64,000 nt of DNA, taken from the NCBI GenBank assembly GCA_017506865.1, contig JAFCMP010000010.1:480840-544839 (forward strand), read 5' to 3'. This stretch comes from Tribonema minus. Its lineage: Eukaryota > Sar > Xanthophyceae > Tribonematales > Tribonemataceae. Positions 36,601 through 49,500 of the stretch are shown here, piece by piece (the first letter of the stretch is position 1; each line of letters starts with the position of its first letter). Under the pieces are notes generated by a model, which did not search any database, was not told the DNA's origin, and saw nothing but the letters and a program-made list of their open reading frames with translations. Both the position numbers and the translations under genes were made by a program.

Positions 36601-39600
36601 TTGTCCTTCAGATTCAGAAGTTTGTCACATTCAACCAAACGCGCGGGATCTTTGGCTTCAACGACAGCACCAACATTGGCTGCATCGCCTTTCCAGCAGT
36701 GCAGGTAGCCACAACCAGCAGGGTTCTGCTCATATTGATGCGTGGCAGTTGAAGCTGAAAGAGTGCACATTGTACTTGTTAGTGGTCGCGTGTCATGATT
36801 TTCCACGATGATTCGTTTGCGAGACTCTGAGCGCTAAATTGTGAAACTGCTCATCACTGCTGCACGACCAGACGCTGATGTAGCGTGGCATGCAACACTC
36901 GTATTTGCAATGCTGGCTTGTACATGTGCACTCTGTGCGCATCCAGCACCACTTTGTTCGCGGGATCATGTGTCAATGTCGCAATGGAACACCGCAAGTG
37001 CTCCGCCCAATCCGCCACATCACTGTGCTGCTTGTGTTGAAGTTTGTGCGCTGGCGTAACACCAACGTTCATCAGCTCGTCGTCTCGCAGAGCTTGTTCC
37101 CTACCTCCTCTGCTGTGCCCTCTGCCGGGCTTGCCCCATCAATGCGAGACAGGCCCCGGTGACCCCTGGTGATGTCAAGATGGCGGCACGGCGCTCACCC
37201 CTTACCCCCCCCCCCCCCTCCACCGCACACGTTGCGCACTGCGCAGGCGGCGCCCTCCTTCTCCGTTGCATTTCCCAAGGTGCTCGGCAAGGCCAACATG
37301 CCGTGCCTCATTCCCTGCGCCATCGATCAGGTGTGTCGTCCGCGCTGCGCGTCGCCGCCGTCGCCGCGGCGCTGCCGTGCCGCCATCGAAATCTCACTGA
37401 TCTGCACAGCTGACACAACTGCAGCGTGTGCCCTTGGGCCAGTGCCATTGCATTCCGGGTGCGCGCTTGCTATCAGTTAGTGCGCACGCGCTCAGCCAAA
37501 GCACTTGCAATCCACAACACTGCGTTTAGCCCCTCCATGTGGCCACGCTAAGCAGCCGCTGAGGAACAGAAATATTCGCTAGACATTGACGCCCGCAAAG
37601 ATCCTGAGTCCGCATTTCCACATAATTCATCACATAACCTGAATTACTTTAAGGAATATATCTATGCCCCTCACCTCACCCTGTCCATCACTGGCGCTGC
37701 TTGCCGCGCGCGACTGCAGGACGCGTACTTCCGCATGACCAGGGACGTCGCGCCACGGCTCAGGTGAGCGCGGTGTCGCCTTCTCGGTGATGCGGCGCAT
37801 GGCTGTGCGACTGTTGAAGGAGCTTATTTGCTGCAGTCAGCAGCGCTTCTTTTTTCGCCATCGGTGCAGGCTCAGAGCGGTCGCGCCCTCCTGGCCATGC
37901 CGTGAATGGCTGCCCAACTGCTCGACTTTAGTTCTTGCCGCTACCAGCAGCCTTCTTCTCATGTCACAACTGATCACGGGAGGTTTAGGCTGCGAACGTG
38001 TGCTGGGCATTGGGCAGTGCACACATGGCAGTGCACATGTGGCAGTGCACACATGGCAATGCGCATGACGCGTGCCACAAGGGCTGCCTGTGCACAGCTC
38101 CGGCAGCGGCAGCAGCGCTGTGCGCGGCCGGTCTCTCAGCTCGTGGCGCCCTGCAACCCTGGCTATGCAGCGGCAGAGTACCGTCGTGCACATGCTGCGT
38201 GGTGTGTCATCCAGCACCAGTTGGTGTCCGTAGCTGACGCAGGGGCAGTTTTCAACTGATGCAAACGCAGTAACATTATCTGGAGGTGCCACCTGCCACC
38301 TGCGCGCTGTGGTACATCATGGTGTGACTCCGCTGTCAAGTGTCCCACACCAAAGTCGCCACCGGCACCTGCTTGTGGTTGTAAGGCGGGCTCGAGGCGC
38401 GACGCCCCTCGTGCGCATTCTCAACCCCATGCTGGCCGTATTTTGACTGGTTGCAGTTATGTGGCACTGTCACGGCACTTTCGCGTGTGGTCCCCATCCT
38501 GGCATGCTTTGATATTCGCGAATCCGTGGAAATCACAAGTGTGTGCCGCACACACACCGATCTCACACGGCCGCTATACACGGCCGCTATCATCGGTGTC
38601 TGCCACTCGCGCATGCAGATACCCCAAGCCGGCGCTGATCCACAGCAAGTTCTTCCCGGGCCTGCAGGGGCCCAAGGGCAAGATGTCTGCGTCGGAGCTC
38701 GGCACTGCCGTTTTCGTCACCGACACGCAAAAACAAGTCGAGCAGAAGGTACGTGCGCCCTGAACTTGTCGCGGGGGTGTTGGGCGTGATGTCGATGTGC
38801 GCGCCGATGGTTGGCAGCTGGCGCCTTGTGTGTGACCCGTGCACGGCGTGACTTGATGAGTGCTGCAGAAGCAGCTGACCGCTCACCGCTCGGCCGCAGC
38901 TTGCCCGCACGCGCATGCGGGGAGCGAGAGCAGCACTGGCACTCTGTCGTCATGTCTCCGCGTGCTGATGCTGATGTCGCTCCGGTACGGAGAGCTGCTC
39001 TTCTTAAAGCTTGTGGCGAGCCAATGCGCGGCGCACGGTTGAATGTCCCGCTTCTGGCGCCGCGCGTGCACTGCAGTCTCAAGCTCATGCTGCGCTTGGG
39101 CGTGTTTCGTCACTTCGGTTCACTTCCTTGAGATGTCAGCACAATATCTCTGTCAGTGCGTGCCTGATGGAGACTTTTGTCTTTCCTTATTGAGCACTGG
39201 TGCGCTGATGTTCCCCGCTCCCCGCCGCTCTGCGCACGCCTCCGTGCGCTGCGCGCAGGTGAAGTCCAGCTTTTCGGGGGGACAGGACACCAAGGAGAAG
39301 CAGTTGGAGCTGGGCGCCAACCTGTCTGTCGACGTCGCATATCAGGTATGTAAGCACGGTGTGCTGTCCTTGGCCCCTTGCGTGAGCATCCTCTCCTGTG
39401 TGCGAGCGTTGCTGCTTCTTCAGTCCAGCACTGCATGCCCACCTCTGGCGGCACCGCTCAGTCCTTCTGGGCACGCCACCACACCCGTCAGCGCAGCTTC
39501 ACGCCTCCCTGATCAGCCATACACTGCGGTGGCAACTGTCACCTCAAACGCCCGCCAACAGTGCCATCTCGCACTGCCCTTCGCGCTTCCATCGCTCACG

Positions 39601-39848
39601 CCACTCACCCTGCCCCCTACTCCCCCGCCCCCCCCCCCCCGCAGTACCTGGGCTTCTTCCTGGAGGACGACGACGAGTACCGTCAGATCGGCGAGGACTA
39701 CGCGGCAGGGCGACTGCTCACGGGCCAGGTCAAGAAGCGCCTGGTGGAGGTCCTGTGGGAGGTGGTGGGAAAGCACCAGCGCCTGCGCGCGGCAGTCACG
39801 GACGAGCAGCTGGAGCGCTTCATGTCGGTGCGGCCGCTCGAGTACTGA
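30658..39848 (+). CDS. WARS1: Tryptophanyl-tRNA synthetase, cytosolic, with AlaX-like N-terminal domain
   Basis: Fourteen exons: 30658-30711, 30949-31116, 32953-33141, 33439-33684, 34201-34323, 34795-34913, 35469-35583, 36125-36207, 36554-36704, 37247-37330, 37720-37763, 38619-38748, 39259-39345, 39645-39848. They sum to 599 codons with phase kept at each junction. The class Ic core starts around exon 5 (VVTPWEVE). It contains the HIGH-type motif [50 protein letters not shown] and the KMSKS-type motif GKMSASE, all as in eukaryotic TrpRS. Exons 2-4 encode an upstream domain ([34 protein letters not shown]) resembling the AlaX-like domain found N-terminal to TrpRS in apicomplexans. It charges tRNA-Trp in the cytosol. 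The start codon is chosen because the frame is closed by splicing 18 codons later. Confidence 0.92.
31177..31377 (+). mobile_element. Ty3/gypsy-type integrase fragment in TrpRS intron 2
   Basis: An open stretch reads [18 protein letters not shown], then [18 protein letters not shown] and TGSSPF before a TAG. This is the catalytic-core end of a retroviral-type integrase (HPQ.NG..ER with the catalytic Glu, then W...LP...FAYN). There is no protease or reverse transcriptase nearby and no LTR was recognised, so it is a dead fragment. The palindrome starting at about 31389 follows directly. Confidence 0.8.
31389..31892. repeat. About 500-bp near-perfect palindrome (foldback element) in TrpRS intron 2
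   Basis: The left arm (about 31389-31606) and right arm (about 31674-31892) are inverted copies of about 218 bp with over 90 percent identity, separated by a loop of about 67 bp. Shared landmarks are GCGCGGGTC at the outer ends, TTACCGAGAGCGCCACCGCG, and GAAGGAGTCTTCGCC near the loop. Both strands therefore encode the same peptide ending [12 protein letters not shown], which is a consequence of the symmetry and not evidence of a gene. It may be a foldback or MITE-like element. Confidence 0.85.
35571..35694 (+). repeat. 62-bp duplication of exon 7 end plus donor site in TrpRS intron 7
   Basis: The exon end and intron start (GTTCCTCTTCAAGGTG with CCGTGTACCCTGAG following) at 35571-35632 are repeated at 35633-35694 (GTTCCTCTTCAAGGTGTCC, then GTGTACTCTGAG). 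The second copy includes a second potential GT donor after the same TTCAAG. Confidence 0.9.
38018..38066. repeat. Short tandem repeat in TrpRS intron 11
   Basis: Four diverged units of about 15 bp based on GCAGTGCACACATG. Intronic, and no coding content is visible around it. Confidence 0.75.
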
Positions 39849-40597
39849 GCGCGCGCGCGCGTGACCCCATCAGGGGCGTACGCCCTGGAGTGAATCACAC
39901 ATCGTGCGACGTGTTTTATGAGGGTGCTTCGGCACGTGCGCATCGCCTTGATGCGCTGCGTTCCCTCCCTGCTCCTCTGCCTGTGCGCCTTTGAGCCCGC
40001 AGCTGAGGGCAGGTGTCTTGATGTGTAGGCGAGGGGGCTTGCGCAGAGCGTACTGTTTAGATGATGGTGAAGCAGCGTATCGGCAAGAATTTTGGGCACA
40101 GTCTGTCAAAATGTCGCTTGTGCCTACAGCCCTCCCCCTGACCCCCACCTCCCCTGCCGCCCAGCACCAACACGCACACATTTAACAACATCAACGCACA
40201 GCAAGAGGATGAGATGAAGAGCAGCGTCACACGGACTGTATCCTTCATACTATTGTACCCAACACAAGGGCAAGAGATGCGCAATCATATCGCGCGGTAA
40301 ATGCCCTGCAAGGGAACCGCTTGCAGAGCGGCAGCTGGAGCCGTAGAGTGGGACACACAGCTCGCAAAAGCACCAGCCGGCCAGCACGCACCGCCATACG
40401 TGACGCGCAGCTCACTGCGCGCGCGCATCGCGAGCGTGGAGGCTGTAAAGTAACAACAATAACCATTTCCGCGCCAGTGAAAGGGGCGCTACTCTAGAGT
40501 TGTAACGCAGTCCACACGCAGTTGTCCCCCCCGCCCCCCCCCCTCCCATTCTGCTTTGATCCCAGAATATGGCCCCTAAGGGGCTCTTTCCATGGGG
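39849..40597. other. Convergent intergenic region between TrpRS and FEX
   Basis: I see no gene or repeat of note. It separates two convergently transcribed genes and should contain both polyadenylation sites. No clear AATAAA or TGTAA was found at a typical distance from either stop. Confidence 0.4.
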
Positions 40598-42896
40598 CTA
40601 TTTCCATACATCGATGACGCCCGCCAGCACCTCTGCCAGGATCACAGAGCTGCCTATGTACACAAGGCCGTGGCGGGCGCCGAAGTCCGCGCGTATGGCG
40701 GCCAGCTCGTTGACAAGGGTGGACATGGTCGTCAGGCTCGCGCAGAAGCCGACGGCGAACGCCTGTCGCGGCGGCGCGGCGCGATGCGGGCATGGCGTGA
40801 GGCGAGTGCGGACAAGCGCGGCGTTGCGCGGAAATTGCGGCTTTGCGAGGAGATGGATGGGGGGCTGCTGCTGATGCGACATGCAGCAGCGACGGCGCGC
40901 ACGAGAGGCTGACATGCACTGTCACACGGCAGGAGATGACAAATGCGTCGACAAGTTCTGTAGTTAATAAGTAGCACACATCATGAACTTGAAGTGCGTT
41001 GACCTTACTTCAAATTGCAAACTTCAAGTATGTTGACCTTACTTCAAAATTGCGTTGAAGTGACGCACTGCCGCGCTGAAGGCTAGCCACAGGCTCTCAG
41101 ATGCTGCGGCACATGCACGTGCTTCACTCCCGCAGTACTCCTTGCCCGTCAGCACCCCCCGCGCCTGTCCCGTACCAAGTGTTCGCATCCTGCACACATC
41201 CTGCACCATCGGCATGCGGCCGCAACACATCTGCACTGCGCACCGCGCGCGCGGCACGCATCAAGCTATCAGGCAACGAACGCGCCACGCACCCGGCACG
41301 CGGTGTCCCGCCAGTCGGTGCCGTAGTCCGAGTACGCGTGCGCAATCAGCGCGCTGCAGATGGTCCCCAGCATGTTGGCCGCGAACGTCCCCAAGGGGAA
41401 GAGCCCGCCCCGGAAGGCGTTGAGCCAGCGCGCGAGCGCGAAGCGCAGCAGCGCGCCCGGCACCGCAAACAGCGCGCTGAGCCACCAGCGCCGCCGCATC
41501 CAGCTGGCGTCGTCGAGCCCCAGCGCGAGTGCGAGCGCTGCCACGGCCGCCGCGAGCAGGGCCGCGTTGGTGATGGCCAGCGCGCGCTGCGGGGGGGGGG
41601 GGCAGATTGGCGGCGGCGAGGTGAGGAGTGAGGCCGGAGGCAGAGAGCGCGTGTTGTGTTGGCGGTTTCATTGGCGGAGCTGCAGGATGCTGGACTCTGA
41701 GTGCTGGCCTACAGCAATGGGCGCTGGACATGGCAGCACTGCCAGGAAAATGCGCAGAAACCGTCTGACGTTGGGCAATACATACCCCAGCAAAGCCCTT
41801 TTCAGGGAGCCTGCGTGCGACGGGCTCTCAGCGGAAAGTGTACAGTCTGTGTACAGGCAACGACCATAGGACTTCAAGGCATGAACTGCTGTAAATATGA
41901 CAGATGCGGTGGCTATATATTGAAAGGCAGCGCAAACAACGGCTGAACTTGAGCACTACTTGCCATGACGGCCGACCTTACAACATGGCGTACGTCTGTG
42001 TTGACCAGCCAACATCCGTCTAGGCGAGTATTGCAGTGCAGTCTGAGCAGACCACTGCAGCACATTCCCCGAGAGTCCGCACCAGCACTGCGTCCTACAC
42101 ACGATACAAGCATGATCTGATCGCACCATCAGTCCTTCGACGCCGGACAAATGTGATGCCCAAGGCAGAGAGCGCGTTGCACCAGAGCAACCTCCTCACT
42201 TAATTGGAGCGTCACAACTGTTGGCGAGCAGTGACTGCGAGCAATGACTACTGCGGCAGATTCGCAAAGCGCCTGCGCATGGCAGCAAACAGCATGTATA
42301 GAAGCCGGCAGAAGAGCGCAGTGGCGCCTTATCCCGATCCCTGCCTACTGCCGGCGTTTCCTGAGCCGAGCAGGAGTTTGGGAGGGAGGTGTACCACTCG
42401 ACTTCACACACTGCAGTGCCCGTGCCTCATCTCACTCGGCTTCAAGTCTTCGACACACTTTGGCGTCGCAGCGGCACCGACCCACACGCGCGAGCATGCA
42501 GCGAGCGACCGCGCCTCGCCGCCAGCCCAGCCCGCGCAGCGCGCCGCCGTGCCCCCATGCACTGCTGCAGCGCTCCCCTGCTTCACACGCGCCCTGTGTG
42601 CTGCAGCAGCGCTCACCTGCTTCACATGCGGCGCCCCTCTCTCCACCAGCCCCGTCAGCACGCCCCCCAAGTCCATGCCCATCCTGTGCACGACGATGAA
42701 GCACGCCAGACCCCCGCAGATGTAGATGATGCCCGTGACCTGCGGCTGGGGGTCCCCCTCTGCCACCTCATCGGGGTTAGCAACGACGAGATCGTCCGTC
42801 TGCAGCGCCCACGCGCTGAATGTGGTGTAGGCGCCGCAGAAGCCTGTTGTCAAGCCTGGCTCACGCGAGGGACGCCAGCGGAAACAGCAGCAGCAT

Positions 42897-42930
<34 letters not shown>

Positions 42931-43605
42931 TTTGTGTTGTCATAGTCGGCACACCGTGCTGAGACACTGCGCGTGCTGATGACTCCGTGTTTTTGCCCAG
43001 TGGTCGGTCGGCGCTGCCAGCGGCCGTGGGGTGGTCAGCTTGCGGCTGCCATTGCACACCCAACCAACAGTCACTTCTTGTATCATGGTGACGTTCGGTG
43101 CCGCACGGCAGGTTGCTGATGGTCATTGACGATGGCAAGCTGTCTGTGCGCGTCACGCGCTGCATATTCAACACACTTGGGCACAACTGTGGGCACATGT
43201 ACAATCAGCCAGCGCCAGCCCGCCTCTCACCTGTCAGGAGCACCAGAGCGCCGCCCTCTTTTGGAATGGTGGACGTCGCAGCAACCAACAGCCCAAGTAT
43301 CATTGAGCCCATGCAGTTGTCGAAGAAGGCCGGCACCAGCATGGACTCTGCATTGCGAGTGGGCACAAGGTGGAAAGTCAGAGGCGGACACTCCCCTGCT
43401 GCAGAAATGCAGCAGCTCGAAGGCTGAGGCTTTGCATCTCACCTGCTGTGATGGCATTGGTTGCAGTAGGGCCAAACAAACGCTCGGTGAAGATCCTGGC
43501 GAAGCAGCCAACAATCGCCCACAGCGCCACACTAATTGTCAGGTGCAGCAAGAGGAAGTCTCTCGGTGGCCGTACTCGCTTTAGCCTCTCAGACGAGACC
43601 TCCAT
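40598..43605 (-). CDS. FEX: Fluoride exporter FEX (two fused CrcB/Fluc domains)
   Basis: Five exons on the complement, 5' to 3': 43605-43443, 43347-43231, 42843-42617, 41586-41293, 40762-40598. All phases agree (for example G before and AG after intron 1 give Glu). The product is 321 residues. The first half shows the CrcB start (ISVALWAIVGCFARIF), FFDNCMGSMILGLLV and the Phe-box GFCGAYTTFSAW. After a linker helix (GIIYICGGLACFIV) the second half shows VPGALLRFALARWLN, FPLGTFAANMLGTI and GFCASLTTMSTL. Eukaryotic FEX proteins are exactly such tandem fusions and export F- across the plasma membrane. The second half has Met in place of the usual Phe in TTFS. It is shorter than typical FEX, so an additional 5' exon is possible. 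Confidence 0.9.
42886..42930. repeat. (CAG)n microsatellite in FEX intron 2
   Basis: About 14 CAG units with one CAT interruption. They are in the intron between FEX exons 2 and 3 and have no coding role. Confidence 0.9.
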
Positions 43606-46594
43606 CGCAGCTACGTTGGCTCTTGCAGCATTCGACGCATTCAGCTACCCACAGCCTCAGCGGATTATTGCGGGCATCGCAGGTGACAGTCGGATTTCCT
43701 GACGCCAGCTAAAGGGTTGCGTCAGCAGGAGCAGCGAGGCCAGCTTTACTGAATTGCGGCAGGAAGGTGGTGCGACGATGTCTATAGCGCCCGTGGCTAG
43801 CTGAGTTGGAGGTACCACACACTGCTCTCTAAAGCGCACACTTCAAGTTGATGTGTGATGAAACGCGCGCCACGCGCAGGGTGTGCTAATGCAGGCGCCA
43901 CTGATTGTCAATGTAAAGCTTAGCTGCATCAGCGCGCTGGCTGCGATTGCATGTCCGCAGAGCCGGCCAGTGCAAGTGTTCCTGCACACGGAGCGATGCT
44001 GAAGAAGCCGTCCGTTCTGCACAAGCGATCATTTTGTGCCCACGGGACACAAGGATATTCTATGAGTGTGTGCCTCTCTGCCAACATGCAGTCGAAGCCG
44101 ACGCTGTTGCAGCCATATCGTTGAGGCGAAGTATCAGCGCACAAGTTGAGGGAAGCTCAGCGCACAGCAGGACCTCCAGTTCAGCAAGGACCTTCAGTTT
44201 CAGCAACGTGACCGCCATCTGCACTCAAGTTTGATTTCTGCTCCAGTTCAGCGCATATGACTGATGCGGGTGAATGTGATGGTGCCATACAGCCTCGGCC
44301 TCACGCTGAACCAGCCTGAAGGCAGCAGAAATGGCGGCGCCGTCACAGGCACTACAGGCATCAATCAGTTACAGGCAAACGGTTTTCTTGCGGCGCGCTG
44401 TACAATCACTGGAACTGGCTCACATTGCACCGCTGGCAGGTTAACCAGGTAGTTCATCTGCGCTGTTGGCAGACCGGTTGCCCCAGCAGCACCATGCTTG
44501 CGCTGCCCCAATCAATTTTATTCAGTTGCGACTGGGCTTTCAGTTTTGCTGCCAGTGCATGCTCTAGACGCATGCACAGACGCCTAAAAAGCCTGGTCGC
44601 CCGCATGCTGGCATCAACCACAACCCCCTCACTGCACATAGAGAGACCACCACTGAAGCCTAGTACCGGCAACAGCTGACGTCCGCTGCAGGGGGGTGGG
44701 GGAGGTCGTGCCCAAGTACAGAACAGTAGAGAGATTGTGCAGTGAGGCGGACAAAGGTGGTGCGAACCTTAGTGGTTGGTTGCATCTGTGCATGATGGTG
44801 GGACGCGCTTGCAGGCACTGCCATCGTGCACCGCTCTATGCTGCTCACTGAGTATGGCATGCCCTGCATTCCGGTGGATTTGGTGCCACACTCAGAGTGA
44901 CACTCTTGAGGTCAAGAGCATCAAAGCAGCGTTGGGGGCTTCTGAAGTCACAGCTTTGGTGCTAAAATGATGGTCATGCCTGTCCGACTTACTTCTTGAG
45001 AGTATGCCGCAAAGCATGGCTTGCGGTGCTGTTTATGGCCGGCCCATAAACTTTCACGATTCCTCTTCATCACCTTGTCATCAGCGCATTGGCATTGTCC
45101 TGCCTTGCAGGGTGTGTGTGTGTGGTGTGTATGAGTGTGACATATGCATACATGAATGCAACGACACGGGTTCTGTGTTTTGCACTGATTCTGGTTGAGA
45201 CACAAGGTTAGGCTAGTACGCACAGCAGTGTATGACCACATTTCCTGCCATGCTACGGCGTGTACGAGAGTACTTTTGGTGGGAGGGCCTGACAGCAGTT
45301 GATACTCGTGTGTGCCCTGGCGGGGTGGGTGTGGTGGGTGGGGGTGGGGTGGGTGTGGGTGCATGCGCATGCATCGACAACGACAGTACTGAAGCCAACG
45401 ACTCTGTGGTCGTGACTAGTTTGGCTTCTTTGTTCATTCATTGCTCCTCGACTGCACGAGTGTGGATGTGAATGGCAAAGGATGGGGGCATCAGAGGCGC
45501 CATGACCTGATACGTACAATTAAGACACCAGACTGCATTGATCGAAATCCTGCTGAAGCAGATACACAGCCAGCAGCGCAGTAATGCGACCCAAGTGACA
45601 GCGCGAAATCATGAGTGCACCACCAATGATCCCCGCACAATCTATGATGACCAGGTACTTCTTGCGCACTGTCACAATATCTCTTGTGGGGTGTACATGT
45701 CATGTACTGCTTCTGAAGCACTGTAGTCCAACGCACACCAGGCTGCATGACCACACAGCATGGGAAGTGATCAGCCAAATACACCAAGCCAGCAGTCACC
45801 ACATGTGATCCATTGATGAGTTTGGGCAAGCGCTTCCAGAACTCCATGTGAAGCTCGCAATCCAGAATCACTCAAAAAATATATCAAGCTCCACATTCCC
45901 TTCACACCTCCCCTTGTTGCGGGTCCCATGTGCCATGCACAGCGCCATTCAAACAACCCTTGTCAAGTGCTGCTCGTGTCAGTCTACCGACAAACTTGAC
46001 GTGCTGACATGGATCACAACGTGGGCTACGACATGCATACACTCCGCAAACCCGCCCGTCTGTGAGCCCACTACAGACATTGCGCCCACTTTCAAGTGGC
46101 AACGACGCAGGCGCACCCCGCCCCCACTGACCAGACTCAGCATGCATGCACATCCGTCGCAGCTTGTCCGGTAGTGCCCTGTTTTGATGATGGTCGGGCC
46201 TCCAGTTCATGTACCAAAAGCGATCCCCTGCACGCATACTCGTGTCTGTGTGGGCGGCGCTTTCAGCACCCTGCGTGGCCATATTGCCTGATGGCTGCGT
46301 AGCTGGCACCTGGAGTGTGTGCCGGACACAGGGCGCCGCTGGAGGCGGCAGACGTGTCAAAGTAGCGGCAAGCTACCATTGTGGCAACAACGAGCCCAGG
46401 ACTGGCATGCATATGATGTCTGCAGCGCGCATCGAGCAGTCCGTTCCCACAGGTCCAGCTCACGGCACGCGACAGTGCCAGAACGACAGGGCCACGACAA
46501 TGCGCCGCCGGCACGCCACGCGTAGGCCGCACGCCTAGTGCACGGCGGTGTTGCGCAAACCTTTTCCGAAGTGTCAACAGCTGCTTGCTGAGCA
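43606..46594. other. Intergenic region between FEX and MSH4
   Basis: About 3 kb without a convincing gene; base composition is closer to neutral than in the genes. It has GT/GGGTG-rich low-complexity patches at about 45111-45135 and 45318-45360. It also holds a short integrase-like stretch (see 45232-45290). It should also contain the FEX promoter and the MSH4 3' UTR. Confidence 0.4.
45232..45290 (+). mobile_element. Possible Ty3/gypsy integrase zinc-finger remnant
   Basis: The short frame LRRVREYFWWEGL matches the pattern following the HHCC finger of gypsy integrases (RVRxYFWWPGM). Nothing else of the element was recognised on either side, so it would be a very small relic. The motif alone could be chance. 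Confidence 0.4.
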
Positions 46595-49500
46595 TCACTG
46601 CGCTGGCGCCACGCCATGCATGTCCTCTGTAAAGGGCTCTATCCCACCGAGCTCCTCATCTGCGCGTCCCTTGGTCGCAGCGGCAGGCGCAGCGCCGCCT
46701 TCAGGCCCCTCCCCCGCTCCCCCCCCTCCGCCGCTCCCAGGGCGCAGCTCCGCCGCAGCCGCCGCCACGGCCCCCATGTCCACGCGCGCGCACACGCCCA
46801 CCACCGCCTCGCGCAGCGCGCCCGCCTCCATCTCCGGCGCCGCCGCCAGCAGCGACAGCAGCCGCAGCGCGTCGGCGGTGGCCTGCTGCTGCGGCTCCTC
46901 CGCGCCGCCGCCGCCGCCGCCGCTGCTGCCGCCGCCGCGGCCTGGGGCTGCCGACGTCGCGCCGCGCGCGGGCGCCGTGTCGAGGAGCAGGCGGCGCACG
47001 GCGCGCGCCTCCGCGATGAGCTCCGGCAGAAAGCCGCACTGCTCCGCCATCTGTATGCCGTAGTCGGTGGCGAGATCCGCGGAGGGGCCCGCCTCGGCCG
47101 CGTGCGCGCGGCGGCCGTCTGGGGCGGTGGGTGCGCGCGGCGTGCGTGAGGGGAGAGGGTCAGCGTAAAGGTCTACGTATGCAGTGCGCTGAGAGAAGGG
47201 GGTGGCTCACAGCAGCCCTGATGCAGCGCGTATGGGAATGCGCAGGTGGTGGGAGTTGCCGTATGACAGCAGCGCCGTGAAGCGACAGCTCTGCTTCTGT
47301 GGATACTGAGAGCACATGCGGCACACGAAAGCCAGTCAAGGGGAGGTGCAGGTGCTGATGGATTGCGGTGACTGCTCGAGCCCCTGCCTATCAGACCTGC
47401 GGCGTGATCTGCATTGGTGAAAGTGAACTGCAACACTTCAATACATTCCTACCGGCACTGTCTACTAGACACCGAATGTGCATACGCCAACCTTGCTCAC
47501 TTCGGAGTGAACTGACCAACTCCGCGGCAGCACATGACTCCTCTCGAACCGGACGCCAAAGAGCCCCCGACACACGCCCCATCTCCTCGCACGCACGCGC
47601 ACCGGCGCACCTGCGTCGTCCGCCGCGCGCAGGCTCAGGTTGCGCCCGTTCGGCCACGTGTCCGCGAGGCCGCACAGCTCCGTGTAGTGCGTCGCGAAGA
47701 GCGTGAGCGCGGGGCGCGAGAGCAACGCCTCGCACACCGCCCACGCGATTGCGCGCCCCTCCTCCGTGCTCGTGCCGCGACCGAGCTCGTCCACGAGGAC
47801 GAGCGCGCGCGGCGTGGCGGCGCCTAGCACGTGCGCCGCCTCGCGCATCTCCACGAGGAACGAGCTCAGGTTGTTCTCCATGTCGTCCGACGTCGCGAGG
47901 CGCGTGAGGAGGCGGTCGCGCAGGGGGATGCGCGCCGCCGCCGCGGGGACGAAGCAGCCTGCGGCAGGGGGTGGGGGGGTGGGGGGGGGGCATGGCATTA
48001 GGGGGCTGTGTAGGCGAGTGACTCGATGGGTTTGTATGAAGGGACGCACACACTGTCAGCATTCACATTGCTCCATGAAGGGGTGGTGAAGTCTGTGACC
48101 ATAATACACGGTGCATGCCTCAGGTGCACTGTCATAGCGTCGGTCACCCTTTACATTGACGCCAGTGCCCACAGGAAGCTAACAATGACAAACGAGCCTA
48201 CAGGCATCATCATCAGCCGTACATGCAGGCACAGGGGCAGGCAAGCGTGCGCACATGGGGCCTGTTACAGCACTCTGACTGATGCACAAGCAGACCAGGC
48301 TTTGTACAGGACGGCGCCAGCTGCTCTTTCGTCTGCATTGGCATGACATCGACTGCGCACCTATACTATGCCAGCACGGCGATGCCATTGACTTCATACC
48401 TATCTGTGCGAGCACGGCGATGCACGCCGTCTGGCGCAGCAGCGTGGACTTGCCGCTGCCGTTGGCGCCCGTCACCACGCAGAAGTTGGACAGCGGTCCC
48501 ATGGAGATGCCATTGGGCACGAATCTGCAGCAGCGAAGGGCACGGCGCATGCTGTTGGGGGATGCCATAAGATGACAGACATGACATGACTACTGGTGCC
48601 GTAACTGCGCATACATACAGGGTGCAATCACAGAACAGTAAAGCGTCATAATGATGCATGTCATCTGTGCTGCGGAGGAGGCAAGTAAGCTGGCACGGCA
48701 TACGCTGCACACTGCCCACAGCCGCCCAGCTCCAGGGCACCGCGGTACGTCCCACCGGAGGCGATACACAGGCGCTGACGACGGGCGACGCGCAGACAAG
48801 CGTGCGCGCCAGCTTCATTGTTGAAGTACCGCGCGTTGAAGTATTCACCGCGCACCTCTTGCTGCCGTCGAGCAGCGCGCCGACGATGGGGTGCACGCCG
48901 CGCTCGATGACAAGCTCGCCGTCCTGCACGAGCGTCGGGCGCGTGTACTGCAGGCGGCTGGTCGCCACGAGGTCCGCAAAGCCAAAGAGCATGTCCAGCA
49001 GCGCGACGGACTCCACCACCGCAAACAGCGACTCCATGTGTCTCCGCACCGTCTCCATCAGGTCCTGGATCACCTGCGCGGCGCGGGGTACGCAGTGGCA
49101 TTTATGTATGAGAACAGAAGAATCAAAAGATCGTCGAGCTCTAGGGGCACAAGTGTGTTTGGCCGTCAAACTGAATGCCTTCCACCACGTATATGATGAG
49201 CGGTCGCGGGGCGCGGGGTACGAAGTGAGATGTACGTATGCGATGAGCGGTGAGGGGGGTTGCCGCTGCAGATGGCAGTCGGTGAGCAGGAGCAAGTCAG
49301 CAGCGCTCAGCGACCATGCGAAGCAAGCTTCAAGACCTCGGACCGCAAGCCCCATCGGGTGCTGCGACGTCGCCAGCGGGAGCGTGACGCGACGGCAATG
49401 CCGGATCTGACACCGCACGCGGGCTTTGTGATGCTTGCGATATTGTGCTGCTTCTTTCGTGGCCATGGGGGACAAATCGGCATGCACGCCTGCTCTACAC

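Noticed and set aside
45491..46360. Minus-strand open frames between FEX and MSH4
   Set aside because: Cys/His-rich composition without ordered motifs; the fragments are probably decayed repeats or chance.
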